A stretch of DNA of 64,000 bases from Constantimarinum furrinae (GCF_014295415.1 NZ_CP052909.1:124001-188000), one strand, 5' to 3'; positions 33,917-43,747 are shown, numbered from the stretch's first letter. Notes: generated by a model not told the origin, from the letters alone. Made by a program: numbers and translations.

Positions 33917-36900
33917 ATGGGATTATTAGATAGTGTATTAAAAGTTTTTGTAGGAGATAAATCCAAAAAAGATATAGGTGACATACAACCGTATGTAGAC
34001 GAGATCAAAAAACACGAAGCCGAACTTGAGCGACTTTCACATGATGAGCTTAGAGCTAAATCAGATTACTTCAGAAAAAAAATAAAGGACGACCAGCAGG
34101 ACATCCGAACCAGAATAGAACAACTTGAGAAAGATGCCGATGCCATGGAGGATATCGATAAGAAAGAAGATATCTACAACGAGATCGACAGGCTGAAAGA
34201 TGAGCGCTATGAGGTGGAACGCGCTACGCTGGATGAAATTCTTCCCGAAGCCTTTGCGGTTGTAAAAGAAACTGCGAAGCGATTTAAAGATAATGAAACA
34301 CTTACGGTCACCGCTACGCCTTATGACAGAGAGTTAAGTGGCGAAAAGTCGTATGTTACGCTAGATGGTGATAAAGCCATTTGGCAAAATTCATGGGATG
34401 CTGCCGGGAAAGAAGTGACCTGGGACATGGTGCATTACGACGTACAGCTTATCGGTGGAGTTGCATTACATCAAGGAAAAGTGGCAGAGATGCAAACCGG
34501 GGAAGGAAAAACGCTTGTGGCTACGCTTCCGGTTTACCTTAATGCACTGGCAGGAAACGGAGTGCATCTGGTAACTGTAAACGATTACCTTGCAAAACGA
34601 GACAGCGCCTGGATGGCACCTATTTTTCAGTTTCACGGACTTACCATAGACTGTATCGATAATCACCGTCCCAATTCGGCGGAGCGAAGAAAAGCATACA
34701 ACTCTGACATTACCTACGGAACCAACAACGAATTTGGTTTCGACTACCTGAGAGATAATATGGCGCATGCGCCTTTAGATCTGGTTCAGCGTCCGCATCA
34801 CTACGCCATCGTTGATGAGGTGGATAGTGTATTGATCGATGATGCACGTACACCCCTTATCATTTCGGGGCCGGTCCCTGAAGGAGACCGTCACGAATTC
34901 AATGAATTAAAACCCAAGATCGAACAGATCGTTGAAGTGCAGCGAAAGCATCTTACCGGGGTATTGGCCGAAGCCAAAAGACTCATTAAAGAAGGTGATA
35001 CCAAAGAAGGAGGTTTTCAGTTGCTTCGGGTGTATCGCGGACTTCCAAAGAACAAGGCACTTATTAAATACCTTTCTGAAGAAGGAGTACGACAAATACT
35101 TCAGAAGACAGAAAATCAATACATGCAGGATAACAACCGGGAAATGCCAAAGGTAGATGCCGAATTGTATTTCGTGATCGAAGAAAAGAACAACCAGATC
35201 GAATTGACCGATAAAGGAGTAGAATTTCTTTCAGGTAAAGACAATCCCGATTTCTTTGTTATGCCCGAAATTGGAACCGAGATCGCAAAAATAGAAGCTC
35301 AGGACCTTTCTCCTGAAGAAGAAGCCGAATTAAAAGAAGACCTCTTCAGAGATTTTGGTGTAAAAAGTGAGCGTATTCATACGCTCAATCAGTTACTAAA
35401 GGCCTATACCCTCTTCGAAAAAGACACTCAGTATGTGGTTATGGACAACAAGGTGATGATCGTTGACGAGCAAACCGGACGGATTATGGAGGGAAGACGT
35501 TACAGCGACGGACTCCACCAGGCCATAGAAGCCAAGGAAAATGTAAAGATCGAGGCGGTAACTCAAACTTTTGCTACTGTGACGCTTCAGAATTATTTCC
35601 GTATGTATCGCAAACTTGCGGGGATGACCGGTACTGCCGTGACCGAAGCCGGCGAATTATGGGAGATCTATAAACTGGATGTGGTAGAAATTCCAACCAA
35701 CCGCCCTATCGCACGTCACGACCGAGACGATAAGATCTATAAGACCAAACGCGAAAAGTACAACGCCGTGATCGATGAGGTAACCGAACTTTCCAAAGCA
35801 GGAAGGCCTGTGCTTATTGGTACGACTTCGGTAGAGATCTCTGAATTGTTAAGCCGAATGTTGAGCATTAGAAACGTTCCGCACAACGTACTTAACGCTA
35901 AATTGCACAAACGTGAAGCCGATATTGTGGCCGAAGCTGGAAAATCGGGTATCGTCACCATCGCTACCAATATGGCAGGTAGGGGTACCGATATAAAACT
36001 GAGTGATGAGGTGAAAAAGGCGGGCGGACTTGCAATTGTAGGTACCGAGCGTCACGATTCACGACGTGTGGACAGACAGTTACGCGGGCGTAGTGGTCGA
36101 CAGGGAGATCCTGGAAGTTCACAATTCTACGTGTCACTCGAAGACAATTTAATGCGTCTCTTCGGAAGTGAACGAATTGCCAAGATGATGGACAGAATGG
36201 GCTTGAAAGAAGGTGAGGTAATTCAGCATTCCATGATCTCTAAATCCATTGAAAGGGCACAGAAAAAAGTGGAAGAAAATAACTTCGGAATACGTAAGCG
36301 ATTACTCGAATATGACGATGTGATGAATGCACAACGTGAAGTGGTGTACAAGAGACGTTACCACGCCTTGTTCGGAGAAAGATTACGAGTTGATATTGCC
36401 AATATGATCTTCGATACCGCCGAAGTGATCGCAGATACCAATAAAGCTGCTCAGGATTATAAGAATTTCGAGTTCGAATTGATTCGATATTTCTCTATGA
36501 GTTCACCAATTAGTGAGCAGGAATTCGAAAGCATGGGGGTACAGGAGATCGCCGGAAAAGTATATAAGGCAGCCTATACCCATTATCAGGATAAAATGCT
36601 ACGCAATGCCGAAATGGCTTATCCTGTGATCCGAAATGTGTATGAAAATCACAAGGATCAGTACAAACGGATTCTGGTTCCGTTTACCGACGGAGTTAAG
36701 ACCTTAAACGTCGCCACCGATCTGGAAAAAGCTTATGAAACTGAAGGAAAGCAACTGGTTCAGGATTTTGAAAAGAACATCACACTTGCCATTATAGACG
36801 ATTCGTGGAAGACGCACTTGCGTAAAATGGACGAGCTAAAGCAATCGGTACAGCTGGCAGTACACGAGCAGAAAGACCCTTTATTGATCTATAAATTTGA

Positions 36901-37270
36901 AGCCTTCGAACTGTTCAAGGCCATGATCGAAAAGGTAAATAAAGAGGTGATTTCCTTCCTGTTTAAAGGAGAATTGCCCCAGGAGAATCAGCAGCAGATC
37001 CAGGAAGCACGATCGGTTCGTCCTAAAGAAAAACTAAGTGAGCAGAAAGAAGAGATCCCTAATATGGATGAGCGTGCCGCACAATCCAGGGCTGCTGGAA
37101 ATACACAGCAACAGCAGGTAACCGAAACCATTGTGCGTGACCGACCTAAAATTGGACGTAATGACCGAGTGACCATCAAACACGTGATGAGCGGCGAAAA
37201 TAAAGTTGTAAAGTACAAGCAGGCCATTCCTCTATTGGATAAGGGAGAATGGGTTTTGGTGGACGAATAA
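33917..37270 (+). CDS. secA: Preprotein translocase ATPase SecA
   Basis: 1117 residues. Walker A region MQTGEGKTLVATLPVYL, DEVDSVLIDDARTPLIIS (DEAD-like motif II), the preprotein cross-linking domain, NMAGRGTDIKL and ERHDSRRVDRQLRGRSGRQGD in the second motor domain, and a helical C-terminal scaffold. It drives export of unfolded proteins through SecYEG, including T9SS cargo and lipoproteins. Longer than E. coli SecA (901), as is usual in Bacteroidetes. The C-terminal CxC zinc motif is absent: the protein ends VVKYKQAIPLLDKGEWVLV, so SecB-type binding through that motif is not expected. Monocistronic, with its own terminator. Confidence 0.98.
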   Translation: MGLLDSVLKVFVGDKSKKDIGDIQPYVDEIKKHEAELERLSHDELRAKSDYFRKKIKDDQQDIRTRIEQLEKDADAMEDIDKKEDIYNEIDRLKDERYEVERATLDEILPEAFAVVKETAKRFKDNETLTVTATPYDRELSGEKSYVTLDGDKAIWQNSWDAAGKEVTWDMVHYDVQLIGGVALHQGKVAEMQTGEGKTLVATLPVYLNALAGNGVHLVTVNDYLAKRDSAWMAPIFQFHGLTIDCIDNHRPNSAERRKAYNSDITYGTNNEFGFDYLRDNMAHAPLDLVQRPHHYAIVDEVDSVLIDDARTPLIISGPVPEGDRHEFNELKPKIEQIVEVQRKHLTGVLAEAKRLIKEGDTKEGGFQLLRVYRGLPKNKALIKYLSEEGVRQILQKTENQYMQDNNREMPKVDAELYFVIEEKNNQIELTDKGVEFLSGKDNPDFFVMPEIGTEIAKIEAQDLSPEEEAELKEDLFRDFGVKSERIHTLNQLLKAYTLFEKDTQYVVMDNKVMIVDEQTGRIMEGRRYSDGLHQAIEAKENVKIEAVTQTFATVTLQNYFRMYRKLAGMTGTAVTEAGELWEIYKLDVVEIPTNRPIARHDRDDKIYKTKREKYNAVIDEVTELSKAGRPVLIGTTSVEISELLSRMLSIRNVPHNVLNAKLHKREADIVAEAGKSGIVTIATNMAGRGTDIKLSDEVKKAGGLAIVGTERHDSRRVDRQLRGRSGRQGDPGSSQFYVSLEDNLMRLFGSERIAKMMDRMGLKEGEVIQHSMISKSIERAQKKVEENNFGIRKRLLEYDDVMNAQREVVYKRRYHALFGERLRVDIANMIFDTAEVIADTNKAAQDYKNFEFELIRYFSMSSPISEQEFESMGVQEIAGKVYKAAYTHYQDKMLRNAEMAYPVIRNVYENHKDQYKRILVPFTDGVKTLNVATDLEKAYETEGKQLVQDFEKNITLAIIDDSWKTHLRKMDELKQSVQLAVHEQKDPLLIYKFEAFELFKAMIEKVNKEVISFLFKGELPQENQQQIQEARSVRPKEKLSEQKEEIPNMDERAAQSRAAGNTQQQQVTETIVRDRPKIGRNDRVTIKHVMSGENKVVKYKQAIPLLDKGEWVLVDE

Positions 37271-37295
37271 GCATTACACTCGCTTTAAGATTCAT

Positions 37296-37328
37296 AACCC
37301 GAAGTGCTACACTTCGGGTTTATTATTT
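37296..37328 (+). terminator. Rho-independent terminator after secA
   Basis: Stem AACCCGAAGTG (37296-37306), 3-nt loop, CACTTCGGGTT (37310-37320), followed by a T-rich run. Strong hairpin 26 nt after the secA stop. Confidence 0.9.
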
Positions 37329-37406
37329 ACAAGCAATCACACTTCCCGTAATTATAAAATGTGCTAAATTGTAGCTTCAAAGGTTTTAAACAGTAGACTT
37401 CCTACC

Positions 37407-39005
37407 ATGATGAATGACATCGCATATCGACACACCTTAATCCTGCTCCTTATGGTGTTGTCTATATCTAACGTGAGTTCACAAACCAAACAACAGGACT
37501 TTCAGGAAATGATGCTGGAAGCACAAAAAATCGTTTTTTCTGAGCCACAGGAGGCAGTAAAAATTGCCGATCATCTAATTCAGAACTCAGCAAGTCCTCA
37601 GCAGAGCGTTGCTGCCTATAAAATATTGGGTCGTGCGTATTATGTTCAGGGAAATTTCAATAATGCTGTTTTGGCAGGTATGAAGGCTAAAGATATCGCT
37701 GAACGTATAGAAGATCCCGAATTACAGATGGAGGTGGTATGGTTTACACTACCCATACTTATGCAACTTCAGCTGGATATGGTGGCTCAGAAATATTACG
37801 AGAATGTACTGGCAATTCAGAATTCAGGCTCCAATTTAACACGTCATACCCGACAAAGAGCAGGTACTACCATATTTCAAAATTTAAAAAGGATTGAAGA
37901 AGGAAATCTAAATGAACTCGATTTTCTTTCAGAAGCAATATCCGCTTTTGAAAGCTCGGGTGATTGGTTAATTGCCGCCGATCTGGAAGCCATCCTGTTA
38001 AACAAATACACAAATTCTGCAACCTATGAAGCAGGCAGCAATTATTTACATTCCTTTTTAAATAATAATAATAATAATAATGATACTTATAGGGGTGACT
38101 ATCACAGAATGATCGCTCTGTTTCGCTTGGGTGAAATTCATTTTAAAAACAAGGCATATGACAAAGCGATACAGCCTTTAGCGTCAGCCTTAGATCTGTC
38201 TGAAAAATTATCGAATTCATATTTTCGGGCTCAAATTTCAGAGGTACTGGCATTGACCTATCTTCCAACACAAGATCTTAAAAGTTTTTACATGTATAAG
38301 GAAATAGGTACTTCGCTCGAAAATGAGGTTACTCAGGATGAAAAGGAAGCTGTTAATTCCATCTACAACTACATTAACCAAAATCATGTTCGAAGAGAAG
38401 AACAGGCAATTGGGTATTACCGGCAAACCTTTCTCATTCTTGGTGGGATCTTTATTCTCGTATTGATGATATGGGCGGGACTTCGCTGGCGATACCGACG
38501 TAGAATTGCACAATACGCAGAATTCATTAAATATTTTAAAAACCGTGAATCTGAAAAAACTGAAAAGAAAATTATACAAAAGGTAAGTGCTAAATCGGCG
38601 GTAGTACCAAAAGAAACTGAAGAGGCACTCATTAAAAAACTCGATCAATTTGAACGATCTGTTCAGTTTACTAAAAATGAAATGTCTCTGGCAATGTTGG
38701 CTGCCCAATTCGAAACCAATACAAAGTATCTTTCGGAAGTAATCAATTCGAACAAAAACAAAAACTTCAACACCTATATCAATGAACTTCGAATTGATTA
38801 TATCATTGACAAATTAAGACATCAGCCAACCTATTTAAACTACAAAATAAGCTATCTGGCAGAGGAAAGCGGGTTTAACTCACATAGTAGTTTTGCAACA
38901 GTATTTAAATCGGTAACAGGCATATCTCCTACAGTATTTATTGATATTTTAAAGTCAAATACCGAAAAAGAACAACCAAAAAAGAAAGCCTATGAGACCC
39001 TATAG
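37407..39005 (+). CDS. TPR-transmembrane-AraC transcriptional regulator
   Basis: 532 residues. Signal or N-terminal anchor (about 10-27), a TPR-rich helical domain (about 30-325), one membrane span at about 345-365 (LILGGIFILVLMIWAGLRW), then a C-terminal AraC-type double HTH (about 420-515; ETNTKYLSEVINSNKNKNF, LNYKISYLAEESGFNSHSSF, KSVTGISPTVF). This is a membrane-tethered regulator sensing in the periplasm and binding DNA in the cytoplasm, a form common in Flavobacteriaceae. It contains seven consecutive Asn codons (AAT x7, 38061-38081). Its 3' end overlaps the next gene by 14 nt. Confidence 0.92.
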   Translation: MMNDIAYRHTLILLLMVLSISNVSSQTKQQDFQEMMLEAQKIVFSEPQEAVKIADHLIQNSASPQQSVAAYKILGRAYYVQGNFNNAVLAGMKAKDIAERIEDPELQMEVVWFTLPILMQLQLDMVAQKYYENVLAIQNSGSNLTRHTRQRAGTTIFQNLKRIEEGNLNELDFLSEAISAFESSGDWLIAADLEAILLNKYTNSATYEAGSNYLHSFLNNNNNNNDTYRGDYHRMIALFRLGEIHFKNKAYDKAIQPLASALDLSEKLSNSYFRAQISEVLALTYLPTQDLKSFYMYKEIGTSLENEVTQDEKEAVNSIYNYINQNHVRREEQAIGYYRQTFLILGGIFILVLMIWAGLRWRYRRRIAQYAEFIKYFKNRESEKTEKKIIQKVSAKSAVVPKETEEALIKKLDQFERSVQFTKNEMSLAMLAAQFETNTKYLSEVINSNKNKNFNTYINELRIDYIIDKLRHQPTYLNYKISYLAEESGFNSHSSFATVFKSVTGISPTVFIDILKSNTEKEQPKKKAYETL

Positions 39006-40116
39006 GAATATAGTGATCCTGTTATTTATTGGATGCTTTTTTTACGGGTTATCCGGATTTTCTCAATCAAATTTTAACCGTTTAAGAAACGAAGCCAACA
39101 AACTTATTTATGAGAATCCGGAGCGCGCGATAGAGATCGCTCAATCTCTATATGCTCGTGAAGGAGTGTCGACAAATGATAAAGTGAGTCTGCTGCTTAT
39201 TATCTCTACTGCCTATTCCTCCAAAAGAGACTACAACAAATCCTTGGAATACGCTTTAAAAACGGAAGAGTTCCTTCCTTTACTTGAAAACGAAAAGCAA
39301 AAAATGAATATTCTTAACCGGATCGGAGGGCAATATGAAGAGCTTCAGATCTATGACAAGTCTATTGAATATCTCGATGATGCATTGGAAGTTATTGAAG
39401 CATATCCCCATCAGGATTCGGTACATTCTTTTTTTGGTTACAATTATACGTTACGCGGATTTATTTATCGGGAACAAATGAACTGTGATATCGCACTCAG
39501 ATATTTCGATAAAGCCATCACCTCCTTTAAGAAAACATTGGATAATCCTATGATGAACGCCAATGTGAGCATATGTTATTACAATCATGGAAATTGCATG
39601 CTAACTGCAGAAAATCTAATGGAAGCTAAAAAAAGCTTTGAACAATCCCTCGAATATGCAGCGGTTACCGATGCTAAGAGCCTCATGGCGTATGCAAAAA
39701 AAGGATTAGCCGATGTACAGTCGAGAACCGGCAATCCGGAAGAGGCTATTTTGTTGTTAAAGGAAGCCCACTCAGAGGCAGCCGATGTAGGTGACCTAAG
39801 GCTCAATCAAGGACTATATGAACGATTATCAAATAATTTTCTTGCCCTTGGTGATTGGGAGAATTACACAAAATACCGGGCCATGTTCATAGAGGTTCAA
39901 CAGGCCACAAAAAATTCGGAACGTAGTTCAATTAACAATTCTCTTCTCAATTTGACCGAATCCAAAGCAGTTGCTATCGATGCGTTGCATAATAAATTTC
40001 GACCCTATTTATATCTATTAATAATTGCAATTATTTTGGCAATTCTTCTCTTGATCAAAATGATCTATTCTTCGGAAAAGCAGATGAAACAAGTTGAAAA
40101 ACAACTCAAACACTAA
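38992..40116 (+). CDS. TPR membrane protein, HTH-less partner of the AraC regulator
   Basis: 374 residues. N-terminal signal (about 5-25, ending SGFSQS), TPR repeats from about 30 to 310 (ALRYFDKAITSFKKTL, AKKSFEQSLEYAAVT), and a membrane span at about 337-357 (YLYLLIIAIILAILLLIKM). It then ends in a short coiled tail (SSEKQMKQVEKQLKH) with no HTH. Architecture up to the span copies the upstream regulator, and the 14-nt overlap couples their translation. The following 218 nt contain no remnant AraC domain in any frame, so this is not a simple frameshift. It may pair with or modulate the regulator; inferred. Confidence 0.85.
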   Translation: MRPYRNIVILLFIGCFFYGLSGFSQSNFNRLRNEANKLIYENPERAIEIAQSLYAREGVSTNDKVSLLLIISTAYSSKRDYNKSLEYALKTEEFLPLLENEKQKMNILNRIGGQYEELQIYDKSIEYLDDALEVIEAYPHQDSVHSFFGYNYTLRGFIYREQMNCDIALRYFDKAITSFKKTLDNPMMNANVSICYYNHGNCMLTAENLMEAKKSFEQSLEYAAVTDAKSLMAYAKKGLADVQSRTGNPEEAILLLKEAHSEAADVGDLRLNQGLYERLSNNFLALGDWENYTKYRAMFIEVQQATKNSERSSINNSLLNLTESKAVAIDALHNKFRPYLYLLIIAIILAILLLIKMIYSSEKQMKQVEKQLKH

Positions 40117-40185
40117 CTTTCTCCTCCTGTTTTCAAAAAAAAGACATCTTTACATTTTCATTTATAACTACCTGTTCTTCAATAG

Positions 40186-40210
40186 TTTAATAGTGTTTTT
40201 GACTATTAAA
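40186..40210. repeat. AT-rich inverted repeat upstream of the T9SS cargo gene
   Basis: TTTAATAGT (40186-40194), 7-nt loop, ACTATTAAA (40202-40210), perfect 9-bp arms. It lies 70 nt after the TPR gene stop and 125 nt before the next ATG. It lacks a following T-run, so an operator is as likely as a weak terminator. Possible target of the adjacent AraC-type regulator, unproven. Confidence 0.55.
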
Positions 40211-40334
40211 ATTCGTGAATTCTGAAAGGCAAACTCTTTTTTTAAGTGTAGTTCATCTATACATTGCGGCCTGCTAATAATAAGAGCATAAAAAAATAAC
40301 TGCTCAATAATGAACTTCTTAAAATCAGTTTAAA

Positions 40335-42083
40335 ATGAAAAAAACTATTGTATTATTTGTGCTTATTGGTTTGGTAGGTACTTTAAAAATGACGGCTCAG
40401 TTTATAGTGAGTCCTCAGTTTATCGAAACTACAGGTGTTTCTAATGACGGTTTGGTGGTTGGATATGTAAGTCAGGCAGGACCCTATACCCTCTGGGATC
40501 CGGAAACCAATACGTATACCGAAATAGGTGGAGCAGCTCCCGGACAAGGGATTGGTGGATCTGCAAGGTTTTCGGCAGACGGTGTGTATATTTCAGGAAC
40601 AACTCTTGAGGATATAGGAGGCACTGTGTATTCCATTAAATCTATGTATAATACTACAACACAACAGTGGACTTCTCTGGGAAGTTTAAACTATTCTATT
40701 GACGATAACCTGAGTTCAGGATATAATATTTCAGCCGATGGACAAACCGTTGTTGGAAGTGCATATGTCGAACCTACTCCCGGTCAATCAGGGGTAGCTG
40801 TACATGCTACAGCCTGGACTGCGTCGTCGGGCATGATAGACCTAGGAAGTCTATATACTAATTTAAACAGAAGTACAAGAGCTAATGCGGTAAGTGATGA
40901 TGGAGAAGTTATTGTGGGATGGCAAGACTTTAACGGTCCGTGGAAAGCTGCCGTTTGGAGAAAGGATGCGAACGGAGATTTCCTGCCTAATGAATATTTA
41001 CTCGTAGATCCTACAGGGGACCCTGCCGATGAATACAATCAATTGGGAGAAGCTGTCACGGTGTCGGGAGATGGTAACTGGATTGGTGGAAAAGGTGATT
41101 ATGCAAATAACGACGAACCATGGATCTGGAGTGAATCTACAGGATATATTTCATTGGGTACATTTCCGGCGGGTGGAAAAGGAACCGTGATGAAGATCAA
41201 TTACGATGGCACTCTGGCAATTGGATATTTTCAAATAGATCCCTGGACTCCAAACATTCCATTTATTTGGACTCCTACCGGAGGTCTTCAGGATTTTAAC
41301 GACTACATAACTCAAACCCTCGGTTATTCTATGGGTGCCAGTCCGGTATACGTACCAAACGGTATGTCACCCAATGGAAAATATATCGTAGGATGGGGAT
41401 ATGATCCAACTATTGGTCCATGGGGAGATTTATTTACATTCAGACTCGAGCTACCGGAAACTCCTACTAATGATGAGTGTAATGCGGCAATTCCTGTTGC
41501 CTGCGGAGATACAGTGATGAGCAATACCCTTTTCGCTACAAATTCGGGAGGAAATGCATCGCCCGATGTCTACTATAGTTTCACCGGTGACGGTTCGCCT
41601 CAAACCATTTCTGTGAGTACCTGTGGTACGGGAACAAATTTTCCTACTACGGTTCGTATTTTCTCCGATTGTACGCTTACAAATGAAATAGTATTTAACG
41701 ATAGTTCTTGTCAGAATCAACCCGAATTAGAGTTCGAATCTGATGGAACAAGTACCTATTATATTATGGTGGAAGGATATGATTCTTCGGCTTCGGGAAG
41801 TTTTCAATTAACGATTAACTGTGAGTCTATTTTGGGCACCGATGAATTTAATCGACATGAAATAGCGTTGTATCCTAATCCTGTACAGGATATTCTAAAT
41901 GTTAGCGCCAGGGAAGAAATTTCTACCGTATCCATATATGGTGTTTCGGGAGCCAAGATCAATACGTATAACTTCCAACAAAGTTCAGGTCAAATTGATC
42001 TTTCAGCTTTGGCAGGAGGAATTTATTTTGTACAAATAAGTGCTGGCAATCAGATAGAGACTTTTAAAATCATCAAAGAGTAA
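40335..42083 (+). CDS. Secreted HAF-repeat-like protein with T9SS type A sorting domain
   Basis: 582 residues. Cleavable signal (about 1-22, ending MTAQ). Then degenerate repeats of the form VSNDGLVVGY, FSADGVYISG, ISADGQTVVG, VSDDGEVIVG, MSPNGKYIVG (about residues 35-365), the extracellular HAF-type repeat, probably a beta-propeller. A PPC-like beta domain follows (about 375-500, DVYYSFTGDGSPQ). The C-terminal ~75 residues (IALYPNPVQDILNV ... GGIYFVQISAG ... FKIIKE) form the type IX secretion signal, so it is exported across the outer membrane and probably anchored. Function of the repeats is unknown. Confidence 0.88.
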   Translation: MKKTIVLFVLIGLVGTLKMTAQFIVSPQFIETTGVSNDGLVVGYVSQAGPYTLWDPETNTYTEIGGAAPGQGIGGSARFSADGVYISGTTLEDIGGTVYSIKSMYNTTTQQWTSLGSLNYSIDDNLSSGYNISADGQTVVGSAYVEPTPGQSGVAVHATAWTASSGMIDLGSLYTNLNRSTRANAVSDDGEVIVGWQDFNGPWKAAVWRKDANGDFLPNEYLLVDPTGDPADEYNQLGEAVTVSGDGNWIGGKGDYANNDEPWIWSESTGYISLGTFPAGGKGTVMKINYDGTLAIGYFQIDPWTPNIPFIWTPTGGLQDFNDYITQTLGYSMGASPVYVPNGMSPNGKYIVGWGYDPTIGPWGDLFTFRLELPETPTNDECNAAIPVACGDTVMSNTLFATNSGGNASPDVYYSFTGDGSPQTISVSTCGTGTNFPTTVRIFSDCTLTNEIVFNDSSCQNQPELEFESDGTSTYYIMVEGYDSSASGSFQLTINCESILGTDEFNRHEIALYPNPVQDILNVSAREEISTVSIYGVSGAKINTYNFQQSSGQIDLSALAGGIYFVQISAGNQIETFKIIKE

Positions 42084-42109
42084 TTTCATAGAGTTAAGTT
42101 GATTTGTCT

Positions 42110-42151
42110 AAGAAGAGTTCGGAGTTAGTCATCTGAGCTCTTCTTTTTTTT
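42110..42151 (+). terminator. Rho-independent terminator
   Basis: Stem AAGAAGAG (42110-42117) with CTCTTCTT (42138-42145), imperfect inner pairing, followed by a T-run. It ends the T9SS cargo transcript. Confidence 0.75.
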
Positions 42152-42217
42152 CTACCAGATGAATTACTTATAATTTTCGGTACGTTTTTTGTAAATTATA
42201 GCTGCAAAAAACAGCTT

Positions 42218-42772
42218 ATGAAAACTATAGGAATACTACTGCTAACTGTACTGCTTTTCTCATGCAGTGCCGATGACGCACAGGTCACTTCAGAAGAAGT
42301 CACTCTTTTTGTGAATCATTATAAAACTACCTCGGTAGTTAACGGAACTTCATTATTAATTCAGGAAAATGCAGCGATAGGAACAACCGAATTTCAGAAA
42401 ACACCATCTATAAACGGCTTTACTTTTGAACCGGGTTTTACGTACACACTAAACGCCAAAAAGACGATCACAGAAAATGCCGGAACCAATGCTACCACCA
42501 CCTCCTACGAACTGATTTCGATAGAAGCCCAAAACGAGGTGGATCCCGCGGCCACATTTACCGTTCCTCTTGCACGTTTTGTCAACGGATTGGGTTACGT
42601 AAGCTGGTTGGTTGGCAATCAGCAAACCGGATTTGTATTAAGCAACGAGATCACTATAGACTGTGGTACACTATGCCCTTCCTTGGAATCGGTACATGCC
42701 AACCAGGAGATCGCTACCGGTGTATTTATTCACGGAGAAGAGGGAATTTACCAGCTTCAGGAATTGTATTAA
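42218..42772 (+). CDS. DUF4377-like lipoprotein
   Basis: 184 residues. Lipoprotein signal ending LLFSC (Cys16). TLFVNHYKTTSVVNG, INGFTFEPGFTYTLNAKKT and SYELISIEAQNEV resemble the DUF4377 domain (VxxYKVxxxG...GFxYExGYxYxLxVxK). Exported to the periplasm or outer membrane and lipid-anchored. Two cysteines (DCGTLCPSLE, about 146-150) could form a disulfide. Function unknown. Monocistronic-looking. Confidence 0.75.
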   Translation: MKTIGILLLTVLLFSCSADDAQVTSEEVTLFVNHYKTTSVVNGTSLLIQENAAIGTTEFQKTPSINGFTFEPGFTYTLNAKKTITENAGTNATTTSYELISIEAQNEVDPAATFTVPLARFVNGLGYVSWLVGNQQTGFVLSNEITIDCGTLCPSLESVHANQEIATGVFIHGEEGIYQLQELY

Positions 42773-42869
42773 GTAGTTTAAATAAACTTGTAAGCTACAA
42801 AAAGTGTTCTTTTTAGTGGCTTTTTTTAGTATCTTCCCTCGTCAATCAAAGAAATCTTCCAACATTGCA

Positions 42870-43346
42870 ATGAAGCATATTCAAATTGAATTTAAATGGG
42901 CTATTATCTTTTTGGTCGCCCTGTTAGCATGGACACTTTTGGAACGCACTCTGGGGTGGCATGATGAAGAGATCGCAAATCACTTTTGGCTTACCCTGCT
43001 TTTTATGCCTTTTGCTGTGTTAATGTACGTCCTGGAAATGCGGGAAAAAAGAAGACGCTATTACAATAAAAAAATTAGCTGGAAACAAGCCTTCTTTAGT
43101 GGTGCCTTGCTTAGTTTGTTTATCGCGCTGCTCTCGCCTGGAGCACAATATGTAATTCACAACTTTATCACTCCCGAATACTTTAAAAACGTGATCGACT
43201 ATTCGGTGACCAACAAATTAATGACCATCAAGGCTGCAAATGAAACTTTTAATATAACCAGTTATATGTGGCAGGCTGCCTTTGGATCACTGTTTGGAGG
43301 CTTAGTAATTTCAGCGATTGCCGCTATTTTCATGAGAAGATCCTAA
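42870..43346 (+). CDS. DUF4199 family membrane protein
   Basis: 158 residues from the ATG at 42870 (KHIQIEFKWAIIF). The frame is open further upstream to 42804, but that extension is not protein-like. About four hydrophobic spans (10-28, 40-55, 70-90, 130-152) with the charged loop EMREKRRRYYNKKISWKQAFFSG between spans 2 and 3, typical of the DUF4199 family. Inner-membrane protein of unknown function. Its stop is 14 nt from the convergent putative anti-sigma stop. Confidence 0.82.
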   Translation: MKHIQIEFKWAIIFLVALLAWTLLERTLGWHDEEIANHFWLTLLFMPFAVLMYVLEMREKRRRYYNKKISWKQAFFSGALLSLFIALLSPGAQYVIHNFITPEYFKNVIDYSVTNKLMTIKAANETFNITSYMWQAAFGSLFGGLVISAIAAIFMRRS

Positions 43347-43360
43347 ACTTTCAGAGTGAA

Positions 43361-43747
43361 TTAGCGATTCTCTTCCGAAGTAAATTTCTTAAGAAAGGGT
43401 ATCTGTATTAAGAACAATGACAGAAAAGCTATTCCGTAGAGAAAAGTATTCGACAATTGAATTTGAGGAAGATCAAACTGCAGTGAAGGCATCGCAAAAT
43501 CGAATTGATCTGCATTAAATATATTCAAAGGTGAAAAATACAGCGTTCCTATGGCAAATACGAACAATGCCGCAACCACAACCCATGCCTGCTTAGAAAA
43601 CAACGGTTTGTAAACGAAGGCGGGTTCTTTTTCCATAGCAATGCGCTGCATAACGTCATTTACAAAATTCACCGATGGTTGTTCACGTCCGGCCGTTTTT
43701 ATAATGCGTTTAAGAGCCGCGTCGTCCTTATCAAATTGCTTTTCCAT
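43361..43747 (-). CDS. Putative anti-sigma factor (membrane)
   Basis: 128 residues. An N-terminal cytoplasmic segment (about 1-48, KQFDKDDAALKRIIKTAG), a span near 51-70 (WVVVAALFVFAIGTLYF), a short outer loop and a second span near 100-119. It overlaps the ECF sigma gene by 17 nt, the standard coupling of sigma and anti-sigma genes. No zinc-binding HxxxCxxC motif is visible, so it is not a ZAS-type anti-sigma. Function is inferred from size, topology and coupling. Confidence 0.6.
   Translation of the reverse strand: MEKQFDKDDAALKRIIKTAGREQPSVNFVNDVMQRIAMEKEPAFVYKPLFSKQAWVVVAALFVFAIGTLYFSPLNIFNADQFDFAMPSLQFDLPQIQLSNTFLYGIAFLSLFLIQIPFLKKFTSEENR

Noticed and set aside
38992-40334. Frameshifted AraC regulator (second TPR gene)
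   Set aside because: No HTH-coding remnant is found in any frame after the membrane span or in the following 218 nt, so the protein appears naturally HTH-less.
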